Origin: Flagellimonas ochracea
GTDB lineage: Bacteria; Bacteroidota; Bacteroidia; Flavobacteriales; Flavobacteriaceae
Assembly: GCF_009903685.1 (NCBI RefSeq)
Contig: NZ_JAAABI010000002.1
Coordinates: 310,001-374,000, forward strand
Reading direction: 5' to 3'
DNA length: 64,000 nt
Part shown: in pieces, positions 28,452 through 37,521 of the stretch
Layout of the letters: each line of letters begins with the position of its first letter
Position numbering within the stretch: the stretch's first letter is position 1
Notes under the pieces: model-generated
Told to the model about the DNA's origin: nothing
What the model saw: only the letters and a program-made list of their open reading frames with translations
Databases searched by the model: none
Program-made: the position numbers and the translations under genes

Positions 28452-29969
28452 ATGAAACACAAAGTTCGGGTGCGCTTTGCGCCCAGTCCTACCGGACCCC
28501 TTCATATTGGGGGCGTTCGTACAGCGTTGTTCAATTATCTGTTTGCCAAACACCATAAGGGTGATTTTATCCTGAGAATAGAGGATACCGACCAAAGCCG
28601 GTATGTAGAAGGTGCGGAAAAATACATCGTTGATGCGCTTAATTGGTGCGGGATTCCGTTTGATGAAGGCCCTGGCAAAGAGGGCAATTATGGGCCCTAC
28701 CGCCAAAGCCAGCGTAAAAAGCTATATCGAGACTACGCTCTAAAACTTGTGGAAGCAGGTAGCGCATATTATGCTTTTGATACTCCAGAACGATTGGATT
28801 TTCACAGAAAGGACCACGAGGCCAAGGGCAAGACATTTATTTACAATTGGCACAATCGTTTAAAACTTTCTAATTCCCTTTCCTTGTCCAAAGAAGAGGT
28901 GCAGAACAAAATTGATGCTGGTGAAGATTATGTCATCCGTTTTAAATCTCCACAGGACGAAAAGTTGGTACTGAACGACCTCATTCGTGGTGAGATAACC
29001 ATCGATACCAATGTTTTGGACGACAAGGTTTTATTTAAAAGCGATGGAATGCCAACGTACCATTTGGCCAATATTGTAGACGATCACTTAATGCAAATAT
29101 CCCACGTAATACGGGGCGAAGAGTGGTTACCCTCATTAGCGCTGCATCATCTCCTTTATAATGCTTTTGATTGGCAGGCACCCCAATTTGCCCATTTGCC
29201 ATTGATCATGAAGCCTGCAGGGAAAGGTAAGCTGAGCAAACGTGATGGAGAAAAGGGCGGTTTTCCCGTATTTCCACTTTCATGGAATGAGTCCGTTGGT
29301 TACAAAGAAGCAGGGTACTTCCCAGAAGCGTTGGTCAACTTTTTGGCCCTCTTAGGTTGGAACCCCGGAACGGAGCAAGAGCTGTTTTCTTTGGATGAGT
29401 TGGTACAGACTTTCAGTTTGGACCGAGTGAACAAATCAGGAGCGCGTTTTGATCCTGAAAAAGCGAAGTGGTACAACCATCAATATTTGCAAAAGAAAAA
29501 TGATTCAGAACTAGCTCAAACATTACTCAGGCACATGGAGGAAAATGTGGACAGTTTTTCAGTACGGACGCTAGATCTGGGCTATCTAACCAAGGTAGTT
29601 GGGCTAATCAAAGAAAGAGCTGATTTTGTTTCCGATTTCTGGGAGTTGGGCAGCTACTTTTTCCAAGCTCCCACTTCTTATAACGAAAAAGCCGTTAAGA
29701 AGCAATGGAAAGAAGACACACCCAAAATAATGGGACAAATCATTTCTGTTTTGGAAGGCATCGACGCTTTTGAATCTGTCGAAATTGAAACTGTGATCAA
29801 GGATTGGATAACGAAACAGGAACTTTCCTTTGGGAAAGTAATGCCTCCATTAAGGTTGGTTATTGTTGGAGATATGAAAGGCCCACATTTATTCGATATT
29901 CTAGATTTATTGGGCAAAGAAGAAAGTATTGGTCGAATTAAAACCGCAATTTCCACCTTACCCAATTGA
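28452..29969 (+). CDS. gltX: glutamate--tRNA ligase
   Basis: Class I aminoacyl-tRNA synthetase charging tRNA-Glu. The HIGH-type motif reads PSPTGPLHIGGVRTALFNYL near the N-terminus (about residues 11-30), and the second signature is GKLSKRDGEKGG. The C-terminal anticodon-binding region is present. At 505 residues it is normal for Bacteroidota. I start at the ATG at 28452; the GTG codon just before it is a weaker option. A separate glnS is encoded 3 kb away, so this enzyme probably charges only tRNA-Glu. Confidence 0.97.
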   Translation: MKHKVRVRFAPSPTGPLHIGGVRTALFNYLFAKHHKGDFILRIEDTDQSRYVEGAEKYIVDALNWCGIPFDEGPGKEGNYGPYRQSQRKKLYRDYALKLVEAGSAYYAFDTPERLDFHRKDHEAKGKTFIYNWHNRLKLSNSLSLSKEEVQNKIDAGEDYVIRFKSPQDEKLVLNDLIRGEITIDTNVLDDKVLFKSDGMPTYHLANIVDDHLMQISHVIRGEEWLPSLALHHLLYNAFDWQAPQFAHLPLIMKPAGKGKLSKRDGEKGGFPVFPLSWNESVGYKEAGYFPEALVNFLALLGWNPGTEQELFSLDELVQTFSLDRVNKSGARFDPEKAKWYNHQYLQKKNDSELAQTLLRHMEENVDSFSVRTLDLGYLTKVVGLIKERADFVSDFWELGSYFFQAPTSYNEKAVKKQWKEDTPKIMGQIISVLEGIDAFESVEIETVIKDWITKQELSFGKVMPPLRLVIVGDMKGPHLFDILDLLGKEESIGRIKTAISTLPN

Positions 29970-30056
29970 TAGATGTGTAACAAAACTTCACGGATGACCA
30001 CTTATAATGTAACTGAGTTTTGTAATTTCCATTTCTAACATTAAATCATAAACATC

Positions 30057-30983
30057 ATGGGCGATTTTCTATTTATACCAATTGTTTTAATTGGGCTTGT
30101 TATCCTTTTCAAGTTTTTCTTCATTGTAAAACAACAGACCGCTGTCGTTATTGAGCGATTTGGTCGTTTCCAAAGCATACGAAACTCGGGGCTTCAAATG
30201 AAGATTCCACTTATTGACCGCATTTCAGGCAGACTTAGTCTCAAAATTCAGCAGTTGGATGTAATCGTGGAAACCAAGACGTTGGATGACGTCTTTGTAA
30301 AATTGAAGGTTTCCGTGCAATATGTTGTAATCAGGGACAAGGTATACGAGGCTTTCTATAAACTCGAATATCCCCACGATCAAATTACTTCCTATGTTTT
30401 TGATGTGGTCCGTGCTGAGGTTCCAAAAATGAAATTGGACGATGTCTTTGTTAAAAAAGACGACATTGCCATAGCAGTAAAGACTGAGCTACAAGATGCC
30501 ATGTTGGACTACGGTTATGACATCATCAAAACGCTTGTCACCGATATTGATCCGGACGCCCAGGTGAAAGCTGCCATGAACCGTATCAATGCTTCAGAGC
30601 GGGAAAAGATAGCTGCACAGTTTGAAGGAGATGCGGCCCGAATTCTTATTGTAGAGAAAGCAAAGGCCGAAGCCGAGAGCAAACGCTTGCAAGGCCAGGG
30701 TATAGCAGACCAGCGCAGGGAAATTGCCCGTGGGCTGGAAGAATCCGTAGAGGTCTTAAATAAAGTTGGTATCAATTCTCAAGAAGCTTCCGCGTTGATT
30801 GTGGTGACCCAACATTATGATACGTTGCAGGCTATTGGGGAGGAAACCAATACAAATTTGATTTTGCTACCAAATTCTCCCCAGGCGGGAAGTGATATGC
30901 TGAACAACATGGTAGCTTCCTTCACCGCAAGTAATCAAATTGGTGAGGCCATGAAACAGCATAACAAGAAAAAAGAAGAATAA
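30057..30983 (+). CDS. SPFH/Band-7 (stomatin/prohibitin-like) membrane protein
   Basis: A 308-residue protein with one N-terminal membrane helix (FIPIVLIGLVILFKFFFIV) and an SPFH domain: QQTAVVIERFGRFQSIRNSG, then LQMKIPLIDRI and TKTLDDVFVKL. A long Ala/Glu-rich coiled coil follows (about residues 165-220: EREKIAAQFEGDAARILIVE). SPFH proteins assemble into membrane rings and organise protease or lipid microdomains. The C-terminal KKKEE tail is basic/acidic. A terminator follows 20 bp after the stop, so the gene is probably monocistronic. Confidence 0.92.
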   Translation: MGDFLFIPIVLIGLVILFKFFFIVKQQTAVVIERFGRFQSIRNSGLQMKIPLIDRISGRLSLKIQQLDVIVETKTLDDVFVKLKVSVQYVVIRDKVYEAFYKLEYPHDQITSYVFDVVRAEVPKMKLDDVFVKKDDIAIAVKTELQDAMLDYGYDIIKTLVTDIDPDAQVKAAMNRINASEREKIAAQFEGDAARILIVEKAKAEAESKRLQGQGIADQRREIARGLEESVEVLNKVGINSQEASALIVVTQHYDTLQAIGEETNTNLILLPNSPQAGSDMLNNMVASFTASNQIGEAMKQHNKKKEE

Positions 30984-31000
30984 AGAAAAATGAAACGCCA

Positions 31001-31027
31001 AAAGGGAGTGAGTTGCTCCCTTTTTTT
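31001..31027 (+). terminator. intrinsic terminator after the SPFH gene
   Basis: Stem AAAGGGAG / CTCCCTTT with a 7-nt loop (TGAGTTG) followed by T7. It lies 18 bp beyond the SPFH stop codon. Confidence 0.9.
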
Positions 31028-31238
31028 GTTCTTGTTTAGTAAGGCACTGCTACGAGGTCTAAGAAGTACGAGAAAATTAAAAGTTAGTGTTTTTGAAGCC
31101 GCTCCTGAACTTTCGGACTTCTCTATTCTGTATTGGTATGCGAAATCCAGAAACCTTAATAAATCGCTTCTAAACAGCTTGTTTTTTATAGAGATAATAC
31201 ATGCTGAAGCCAAGTCTGAATAGAAAAAATCTATTGGT

Positions 31239-32921
31239 CTACTTTTGCTCCAATTTCGCCCAAGTGTCCCTCAATGTAACGGTGCGATTGAACACCAGTT
31301 TCTCGTCTGAAGAATCTTTGTCGACATTAAAGTAGCCAAGTCTTTGGAATTGGAATCGGTCACCAACCTTCGCATTCTGTAAACTAGGCTCAAGATATCC
31401 TGTAATTTTGGTTAATGATTCAGGATTTACAAATTCCATAAAATCCTTTTCCTTATGACCATCTGGAGTTGCATCTGTAAAAAGTCGATCGTAAAGCCGT
31501 ACTTCTGCAGTAATCGCATGAGGTACAGAAACCCAGTGTAGGGTTCCTTTCACTTTGCGCAGGCTTTCCTCAGTTCCTGAACCACTTTTGCTTTTTGGGT
31601 CGTAACTACATTGTACCTCCGTAATGTTTCCGCTTGAATCTTTGCTACAGCTTTCCGCCTTTATGATGTAACCATTCTTCAAACGTACCTCTCCTCCCAA
31701 CTTAAGTCGGAAAAACTTTCGATTGGCTTCCTCCCTAAAATCTTCCTGTTCAATGTACAATTCCCTTGAAAAGGGAATTTTGCGTGTTCCGGCGCTTTCG
31801 TCTTCCGGATTGTTCTCCGCATCCAACCATTCTTCTTTCCCTTCGTGATAATTGGTAATAACCACTTTTAGTGGGTTCAGAACAGCCATCACACGGGGTG
31901 CTATTTTATTCAAGTGTTCCCGCAGATGAAATTCCAATAACGATACATCAACTACGTTCTCCCTTTTTGCTATCCCTATCGTGTCAGCGAAGTTTCGAAT
32001 CGACTCTGGTGTATATCCTCTTCGCCGCAATCCCGATATTGTCGGCATTCTCGGATCATCCCAACCTTCCACAGCACCAGATTCCACCAATTGTAGCAAC
32101 TTTCTTTTGCTAACCACTGTGTGGCTTAGATTTCTACGGGCAAACTCTCGTTGTTTAGGCCTTAGCTTATCAGAATCTACCAATTGGTCCAAAAACCAAT
32201 TATAAAGCTCTCTGTGTGGTAAAAACTCCAACGTGCAAAGGGAATGGGATACTTGTTCAATATAATCGCTCTCTCCATGGGTCCAATCATACATGGGATA
32301 AATACACCAATCGGTATTTGTGCGATGGTGTGCTTTATGGAGAATTCGATACATCACGGGATCTCGCATCAACATATTGGGAGATGCCATATCAATCTTG
32401 GCTCTCAAAACATGTGCTCCCTCCTCAAACTCACCATTTTTCATCCCTTCAAAAAGCTTTAAATTCTCTTCCACGGAACGATTGCGATATGGACTTTCCT
32501 TTCCGGCTTCTGTCGGAGTACCTTTTTGATTTGCTATTTCTTCAGAGCTTTGACTATCCACGTAGGCCTTTTCTTTTTTAATCAGCTCCTCGGCCCAGTC
32601 ATACAACTGCTGAAAGTAGTCTGATGCATAGCATTCCTGATCCCATGTATATCCCAACCAAGCAACATCTTCCTTGATCGCGTCAACATATTCCTTCTCC
32701 TCCTTGGTGGGGTTGGTGTCATCAAAACGCAGGTTTACCGGGGCATTGTAACGCAATCCCAACCCAAAATTGAGACAAATAGAGCTCGCATGACCGATGT
32801 GAAGGTAGCCGTTTGGTTCAGGAGGAAATCGAAAACGCAGGTCATCTTTAGCATATCCGCTCCGCAAATCTTCCTCTATGATATGCTCTATAAAATTCAA
32901 CGATTTGACATCTTCAGCCAT
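31239..32921 (-). CDS. glnS: glutamine--tRNA ligase
   Basis: Class I synthetase charging tRNA-Gln directly. HIGH motif: PEPNGYLHIGHASSICLNFG; the KMSKS-like motif is VVSKRKL. The C-terminal beta-barrel anticodon domains are complete. I start at the ATG at 32921 (MAEDVKSLNFIEHII), giving 560 residues. An upstream in-frame ATG at 33002 would prepend 27 residues with no family match, and a TACATTTG promoter element (32946-32939) lies inside that stretch. Having both GlnRS and GluRS is the usual state in this phylum. Confidence 0.96.
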   Translation of the reverse strand: MAEDVKSLNFIEHIIEEDLRSGYAKDDLRFRFPPEPNGYLHIGHASSICLNFGLGLRYNAPVNLRFDDTNPTKEEKEYVDAIKEDVAWLGYTWDQECYASDYFQQLYDWAEELIKKEKAYVDSQSSEEIANQKGTPTEAGKESPYRNRSVEENLKLFEGMKNGEFEEGAHVLRAKIDMASPNMLMRDPVMYRILHKAHHRTNTDWCIYPMYDWTHGESDYIEQVSHSLCTLEFLPHRELYNWFLDQLVDSDKLRPKQREFARRNLSHTVVSKRKLLQLVESGAVEGWDDPRMPTISGLRRRGYTPESIRNFADTIGIAKRENVVDVSLLEFHLREHLNKIAPRVMAVLNPLKVVITNYHEGKEEWLDAENNPEDESAGTRKIPFSRELYIEQEDFREEANRKFFRLKLGGEVRLKNGYIIKAESCSKDSSGNITEVQCSYDPKSKSGSGTEESLRKVKGTLHWVSVPHAITAEVRLYDRLFTDATPDGHKEKDFMEFVNPESLTKITGYLEPSLQNAKVGDRFQFQRLGYFNVDKDSSDEKLVFNRTVTLRDTWAKLEQK

Positions 32922-32938
32922 ATCCAAAATTTGAAGGG

Positions 32939-32946
32939 CAAATGTA
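32939..32946 (-). promoter_or_regulatory. -10 element TACATTTG of glnS
   Basis: Exact TAnnTTTG match on the minus strand, 17 nt before the chosen ATG. It supports the shorter start, because a transcript starting here could not encode the longer form. Confidence 0.45.
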
Positions 32947-33183
32947 GCAAAATACCCTGTTTCTAGCCATCTATCCTGTTCAGAGTATACAAAGAAAGCC
33001 ATTTCACAACACTTTTGACGCCCCCTACAACAATATCTTTCCTTTCGACGAAAATAAAATCATATTTGTTATTAGGAATGTTATATGAAAATGCTTCGCC
33101 GAAAGGCGTCTCAACGAACTAAACAAGATTAAGGGGCACAAAATATGGGCAGTATTGTCCTCAACCTCTTAAAACTAACGCTG

Positions 33184-35445
33184 ATGAAAAAAAGAAGTTC
33201 ACTCTGTAACATTCTTGTGCTGATGCTGGCCATTGTGTTCGCCGGCAGCTCCACAGTAAGCTCCCAGGTACTGAACAAGCCTGTGGCTGCAGACAATCCG
33301 AATCTTGGCGGTAATTCGCCATGGACCGCCGCCTGTGCCTCTTCAAGTTTCAATGAGTATTTTGTAAACTTTACCTGGAGCCCACCTCTGGTGAATTCCG
33401 ATAACGAATTTGTTCTGGAACTTTCCGATGCCAATGGAAACTTTGGTTCTCCAAGAGAATTGGCCAGAGCAAGCGATAAGAACAACATTTTTGATTTTGA
33501 CTTTGAGTTTGCCGTGCCCACTGATATTAGAGGGGAAAACTACAAAATGCGGGTGCGTAGCACTAGCCCGGCTAAAACCAGTCCTGCCTCAGATGCCTAT
33601 TCCATGTACTTTGTGGATTACAATTCACCCTTATTGATAAGTCAAGATGGTAATGGGACCATTCCTCCGGGAGGAACGATACAGCTTTGTGGTGGAGCAT
33701 CGGTAACTCTTGCCGCCCATAACATTCCTAATGCAAGCTCCTATCAATATAACTGGTATAGAAGCGGAACTCCTTTGGCTGAAAAATCAGAAAGTATCAC
33801 AGTGTCCTCTGCTGGCATGTACTATGTTGAACTCGATTATGGCTCAATTTGCTCTGGATCTGCCAACACGCTCTCCAACACCATAGAAATTATAACAGGA
33901 AGCAGTTTGGGGGTGGCAATAAACGGTTCGGACAACGTGGGCCTATGCTCAGGTGATTCCTATACCTTGCAAGCAAGTATAACCGGAATGGGGCTGACCT
34001 ATACCTGGTATAAAGATAATTCCATTGTTGCTGGTCCTGTTTTGGAGGGAGATTCATTTGCCGTTAACACCTCAGCGAGCGGTTTCGATGGAAACTATGA
34101 AGTTGAAATTAGCGGTTCTGGCGCCTGTTTAGAGCGCTCTGCTCCAGTGACTGTAAATAATCTTGGGAATTTTGAAGTCACCAGACAAAATGCTTCGGAA
34201 ATTGTGCTTTTACCGGCCCAATCGGCAATACTTTCGGCGACCACGACGGCAACATCACCAAACTATCAATGGTTCAAGGATGGAAGCCCTATTACTGGTG
34301 CAACCAACAGTACATTAAATATCTCTGAAACAGGAAACTACTTTGTAAGGGTTACTGAAACAAGTGGTGGTTGCTCCGGTTCTCCAGTGGATTCGGATAC
34401 AACAACCATAGTTTCACCAGATTCCTTTGAATTTGTAATTGCCTATGTAGGGGCTTATACAGCTTGCGAAAGTTCAGATGCGACCCTAAGCCTTTCCGCC
34501 ATTAATGCGGTAAGCAGCTCTGGAGCAAAAACTGATGTGACTTCGGAGGTTCAGTCTTCTTTTGCCTATCAATGGAAAAAAGATGGTGCTTCCATCGGCG
34601 GTGAAACATCTAAAACAATTACGCTATCGAGCTTTGAGGATAATGGAGGCTACACCTTAGAGGGTGTTTTGGATAGCTTCAATGCTGCGTCCAACAACCT
34701 CAATGTAAAGTTGTCTACCAGTGAGGTTTTGGAAATATCTTCCAACGGCACAGTCCTATGTGACGGGGCCGCCCCAATTGTTTTGACCACATCCAAGGAT
34801 TTAACAAGTGAGACGTTCCAATGGTTAAGAAATGGCCAAGTTGTGGATTCCTCGGCAGAAACCTTAACCGCAGACGAAGTGGGAGACTATCAATTGGTGA
34901 TTACAACAAACGATTGTCCTTTGAACTCAAACGTTATTACCGTTAACGCTTTTGATGAATCCTTGCTGTCCTTGGACAAGCCACAAGACCTAGTGATTAT
35001 AGAAGGTGAAACGGAAACTGTCACGGCAAGTGGTGGTCAATCTTATGAATGGTTTGATTCTAACAACACCCTCTTGGGCACCCAAGATTTTTACAGCTTT
35101 CAGCAAGAAGGTGAATATTTGTTGGTAGCCAGTTTCGGCAACTGTACAATAAGCCGGGTCATAACAATCACCTATAGAGATACGTTTGCTGTTCCCAATG
35201 TGATTACCGTAAATGGTGATGGCATCAATGACCTGTGGGTATTGCCTAACACCTTTTCAAGAAACAGCGATGTTCTGGTCACCATTTATGATGAGACCGG
35301 AAAAGAAATATTCAGTCAAGCCAACTACGAAAACAACTGGCCGCAATCGACAACGACCTTCAACAAATCGAGCATGATTTTCTATTACAAAATCACGAAA
35401 GGAGGATCTAGTTTAAAACAAGGAACCATAACCGTTATTAGATAA
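33184..35445 (+). CDS. sprC: T9SS type B-sorted cell-surface protein (SprC-like)
   Basis: A 753-residue exported protein. From the ATG at 33184 there is a signal peptide (NILVLMLAIVFAGSSTVSS), then a fibronectin-like segment. Several PKD/Ig-like beta repeats follow, each with the NYQWFKDG pattern. The C-terminal gliding-motility/T9SS type B sorting domain (about residues 668-753) reads VPNVITVNGDGINDLWVLP and ends in KQGTITVIR. By position it corresponds to sprC of the Flavobacterium johnsoniae sprCDBF operon; the symbol is by synteny and domain type. The next gene starts 5 bp after the stop. Confidence 0.8.
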   Translation: MKKRSSLCNILVLMLAIVFAGSSTVSSQVLNKPVAADNPNLGGNSPWTAACASSSFNEYFVNFTWSPPLVNSDNEFVLELSDANGNFGSPRELARASDKNNIFDFDFEFAVPTDIRGENYKMRVRSTSPAKTSPASDAYSMYFVDYNSPLLISQDGNGTIPPGGTIQLCGGASVTLAAHNIPNASSYQYNWYRSGTPLAEKSESITVSSAGMYYVELDYGSICSGSANTLSNTIEIITGSSLGVAINGSDNVGLCSGDSYTLQASITGMGLTYTWYKDNSIVAGPVLEGDSFAVNTSASGFDGNYEVEISGSGACLERSAPVTVNNLGNFEVTRQNASEIVLLPAQSAILSATTTATSPNYQWFKDGSPITGATNSTLNISETGNYFVRVTETSGGCSGSPVDSDTTTIVSPDSFEFVIAYVGAYTACESSDATLSLSAINAVSSSGAKTDVTSEVQSSFAYQWKKDGASIGGETSKTITLSSFEDNGGYTLEGVLDSFNAASNNLNVKLSTSEVLEISSNGTVLCDGAAPIVLTTSKDLTSETFQWLRNGQVVDSSAETLTADEVGDYQLVITTNDCPLNSNVITVNAFDESLLSLDKPQDLVIIEGETETVTASGGQSYEWFDSNNTLLGTQDFYSFQQEGEYLLVASFGNCTISRVITITYRDTFAVPNVITVNGDGINDLWVLPNTFSRNSDVLVTIYDETGKEIFSQANYENNWPQSTTTFNKSSMIFYYKITKGGSSLKQGTITVIR

Positions 35446-35450
35446 AACTA

Positions 35451-37520
35451 ATGCAAGCCAAAAAACCTCAACTTCTTATCTTGCTCTTTCTCTTGGCCTT
35501 TTCAGGATTACAGGCCCAAGAGGAAGACCCCTTTGTGGACTATAATGTTCCATCACAGAACCTGTTGAAATTCAATAGATTCTTAATTAACCCTACATTT
35601 TCCACGGTAAGGGAAGATAAGTCCTATATTAATCTCTTTCATAGAAACCAATCGGTATCATTTAACGATAACAATCAGGTTTATTTCTTAAGTTATAGTG
35701 GAAGGGTTAGTGATAGGAGTGGGGTTGGCCTTAGTCTATTTACAAACCGAGAGGGTCTTTTCAACAATTTCGGGGTGCACGCCAACTACGCCTATGGCGT
35801 TCGTCTAAGCCCAAAAAGCAACTTTACCTTTGGAGCTAATTTTTCCTATTATCAAAGTGCTTTCAACCAAGACCGTGCAAACGCCTTGGAGGAAGATCCA
35901 CTGCTCAATACCCTGGAAAGCACTTCGCTAATTAGTTTCCAGCCCGGATTTAATTTATCCTTTGGACAATTCGACATTGGTGGTTTTGCAGAAAATCTGT
36001 TTGATTATAACCTAAAAAGCAGTGAATCAGTCACCGAATTCAACGAGAAAACCTACTCCGGGCACCTTCAATATACCCATCAGTTTAAAAATGCAGCGGG
36101 CATCCTTGAAAAAGGTAGGTTAATGCCTTTGGCTCGTGTTAGAAAAGTTGGAGAAGAAAATCTGGTTCTTGGTGGAAACCTAATACTAGATCTACCAAAA
36201 CTGGGATGGCTACAGGCAGGTTATGATGATTTTTATGGAGCTTCCGCTGGTTTGGGTTTCAATTTGAACAAGAATCTTTCATTGGGATATACCGTAGAAA
36301 AAGGCCTGACCAACAATTTTGAAAACTTTGGGGTAAGCCATGAGATTTCCTTGGCCTATTCTTTCACTCCAAACCTGACCGAAGATCGCGTGTTGCTTGA
36401 AAAAGAAAACGAAGATTTGGTCGAAGCTGATAATACTCCAGAAGAAACGCTAAATCTGACTGATAAAGACCTAAGGATTGCCGAGCTGCAAGAAAAATTG
36501 GCTGAAAACGATGCCATTTTAGACGAGCTATTGCTAAGACAGGACTCTATTGAGACTACCCGAAAAAGTGATTTGGAAAAACGTTTTGAAACAGTGATGA
36601 AAATGGTACGACGTGAAACCCAAGGGGAGCGTCCAGATTTAGAAGAAAAAGCCAAGGAAGTTTACTTTGCCAATATGGATAGTATGGATGTCGTTAAAAA
36701 ACGTCCTTCTCAGCCATTGGCCAATCATGGACTTTCCAATGCCTCTTCCACCAAGAAAATCATCCGTTTGGACAAGGCACCCAGGACTACCTCTAAAGTA
36801 GCCAAAAACACAGGTGTTAAAAGAGATAAAACCAAGCGGTATTCTTCAAAAAGCAGAACTCGCTTCAAGCCTTTTGAAATCCCCGCAGTGGAAAGTGGCC
36901 ATTATTTAATAGCCAATGTTTTTAGAGACCCGGAAAACGTAACCGCCTTTATTGGCGAACTGCGTGCTCAAGGAATCAACGCGGATTACTTTAAAAACCC
37001 AAAAAACGGACTCAACTACGTATACCTCGAGAATTATCAGAATAAACAAGATGCCGTTTATGCACACAGCACACAGTTCAATGGAGCTTATCAAGGTGAC
37101 GCTTGGATTATGAACGTAAATAATATGGATGTTGTTTCTCACATAGATTATGTAGCCGTCAAAAATGAATCCAACTCAAAATACGGGGATAATTTCTTAA
37201 GCAAAAATGTAGCTCAATCCAAGGGCAATATCTCCAAAGCGTCCTATGCATCGCACAAAATCAACGGTTTGCCAGAAGGCTACTATATCATTGCAGATGT
37301 TTTCGAAACCGCTTCTGACGCATCCCGTTTTGTAAAAGATCTAAATGCCAAAGGGCTTCATGCCAGTTATTTCATTAATCCAGAAGACAATCTAAGATAC
37401 GTCTATCTAAAAAAACATGAGACCTGGAACAATGCCCTAACCTCATACTACACCAAACTTAATGCCTCGTATGACGAAGAAATGTGGATCATGCGGGTAA
37501 AACCAAACTTCAACAGCTAA
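35451..37520 (+). CDS. sprD: PorP/SprF-family outer-membrane protein with coiled coil and tandem SPOR-like repeats (SprD-like)
   Basis: A 689-residue exported protein. A signal peptide (LLILLFLLAFSGLQAQ) leads into a PorP/SprF beta-barrel (to about residue 300; NLLKFNRFLINPTFSTV is the family opening). An acidic coiled coil (about 315-400) and a basic linker (about 420-470) follow. It ends in two repeats of about 85 residues, at about 474-557 and 602-686. These share GHYLIANVF / GYYIIADVF, NADYFKNP / HASYFINP, NYVYLENY / RYVYLKKH and AWIMNVN / MWIMRVK, a SPOR-like pattern. Ordinary SprF proteins are only about 320 residues. It sits between sprC- and sprB-like genes, matching the sprD position. 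Confidence 0.8.
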   Translation: MQAKKPQLLILLFLLAFSGLQAQEEDPFVDYNVPSQNLLKFNRFLINPTFSTVREDKSYINLFHRNQSVSFNDNNQVYFLSYSGRVSDRSGVGLSLFTNREGLFNNFGVHANYAYGVRLSPKSNFTFGANFSYYQSAFNQDRANALEEDPLLNTLESTSLISFQPGFNLSFGQFDIGGFAENLFDYNLKSSESVTEFNEKTYSGHLQYTHQFKNAAGILEKGRLMPLARVRKVGEENLVLGGNLILDLPKLGWLQAGYDDFYGASAGLGFNLNKNLSLGYTVEKGLTNNFENFGVSHEISLAYSFTPNLTEDRVLLEKENEDLVEADNTPEETLNLTDKDLRIAELQEKLAENDAILDELLLRQDSIETTRKSDLEKRFETVMKMVRRETQGERPDLEEKAKEVYFANMDSMDVVKKRPSQPLANHGLSNASSTKKIIRLDKAPRTTSKVAKNTGVKRDKTKRYSSKSRTRFKPFEIPAVESGHYLIANVFRDPENVTAFIGELRAQGINADYFKNPKNGLNYVYLENYQNKQDAVYAHSTQFNGAYQGDAWIMNVNNMDVVSHIDYVAVKNESNSKYGDNFLSKNVAQSKGNISKASYASHKINGLPEGYYIIADVFETASDASRFVKDLNAKGLHASYFINPEDNLRYVYLKKHETWNNALTSYYTKLNASYDEEMWIMRVKPNFNS

Positions 37521-37521
37521 A

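Noticed and set aside
30990-31223. A 77-codon plus-strand open frame after the SPFH gene and a 92-codon minus-strand frame over the same DNA.
   Set aside because: The first begins inside the terminator hairpin of the SPFH gene and encodes its T-run as Leu/Phe; neither frame resembles a family or carries sensible composition.
32922-33002. Longer glnS start at 33002.
   Set aside because: The 27 additional residues have no family match, and a TAnnTTTG promoter element lies within them.
33097-33108. CGCC-GAAA-GGCG hairpin between glnS and sprC.
   Set aside because: Only four stem pairs with a stable tetraloop and no T-run; not enough to call a terminator or regulatory element.
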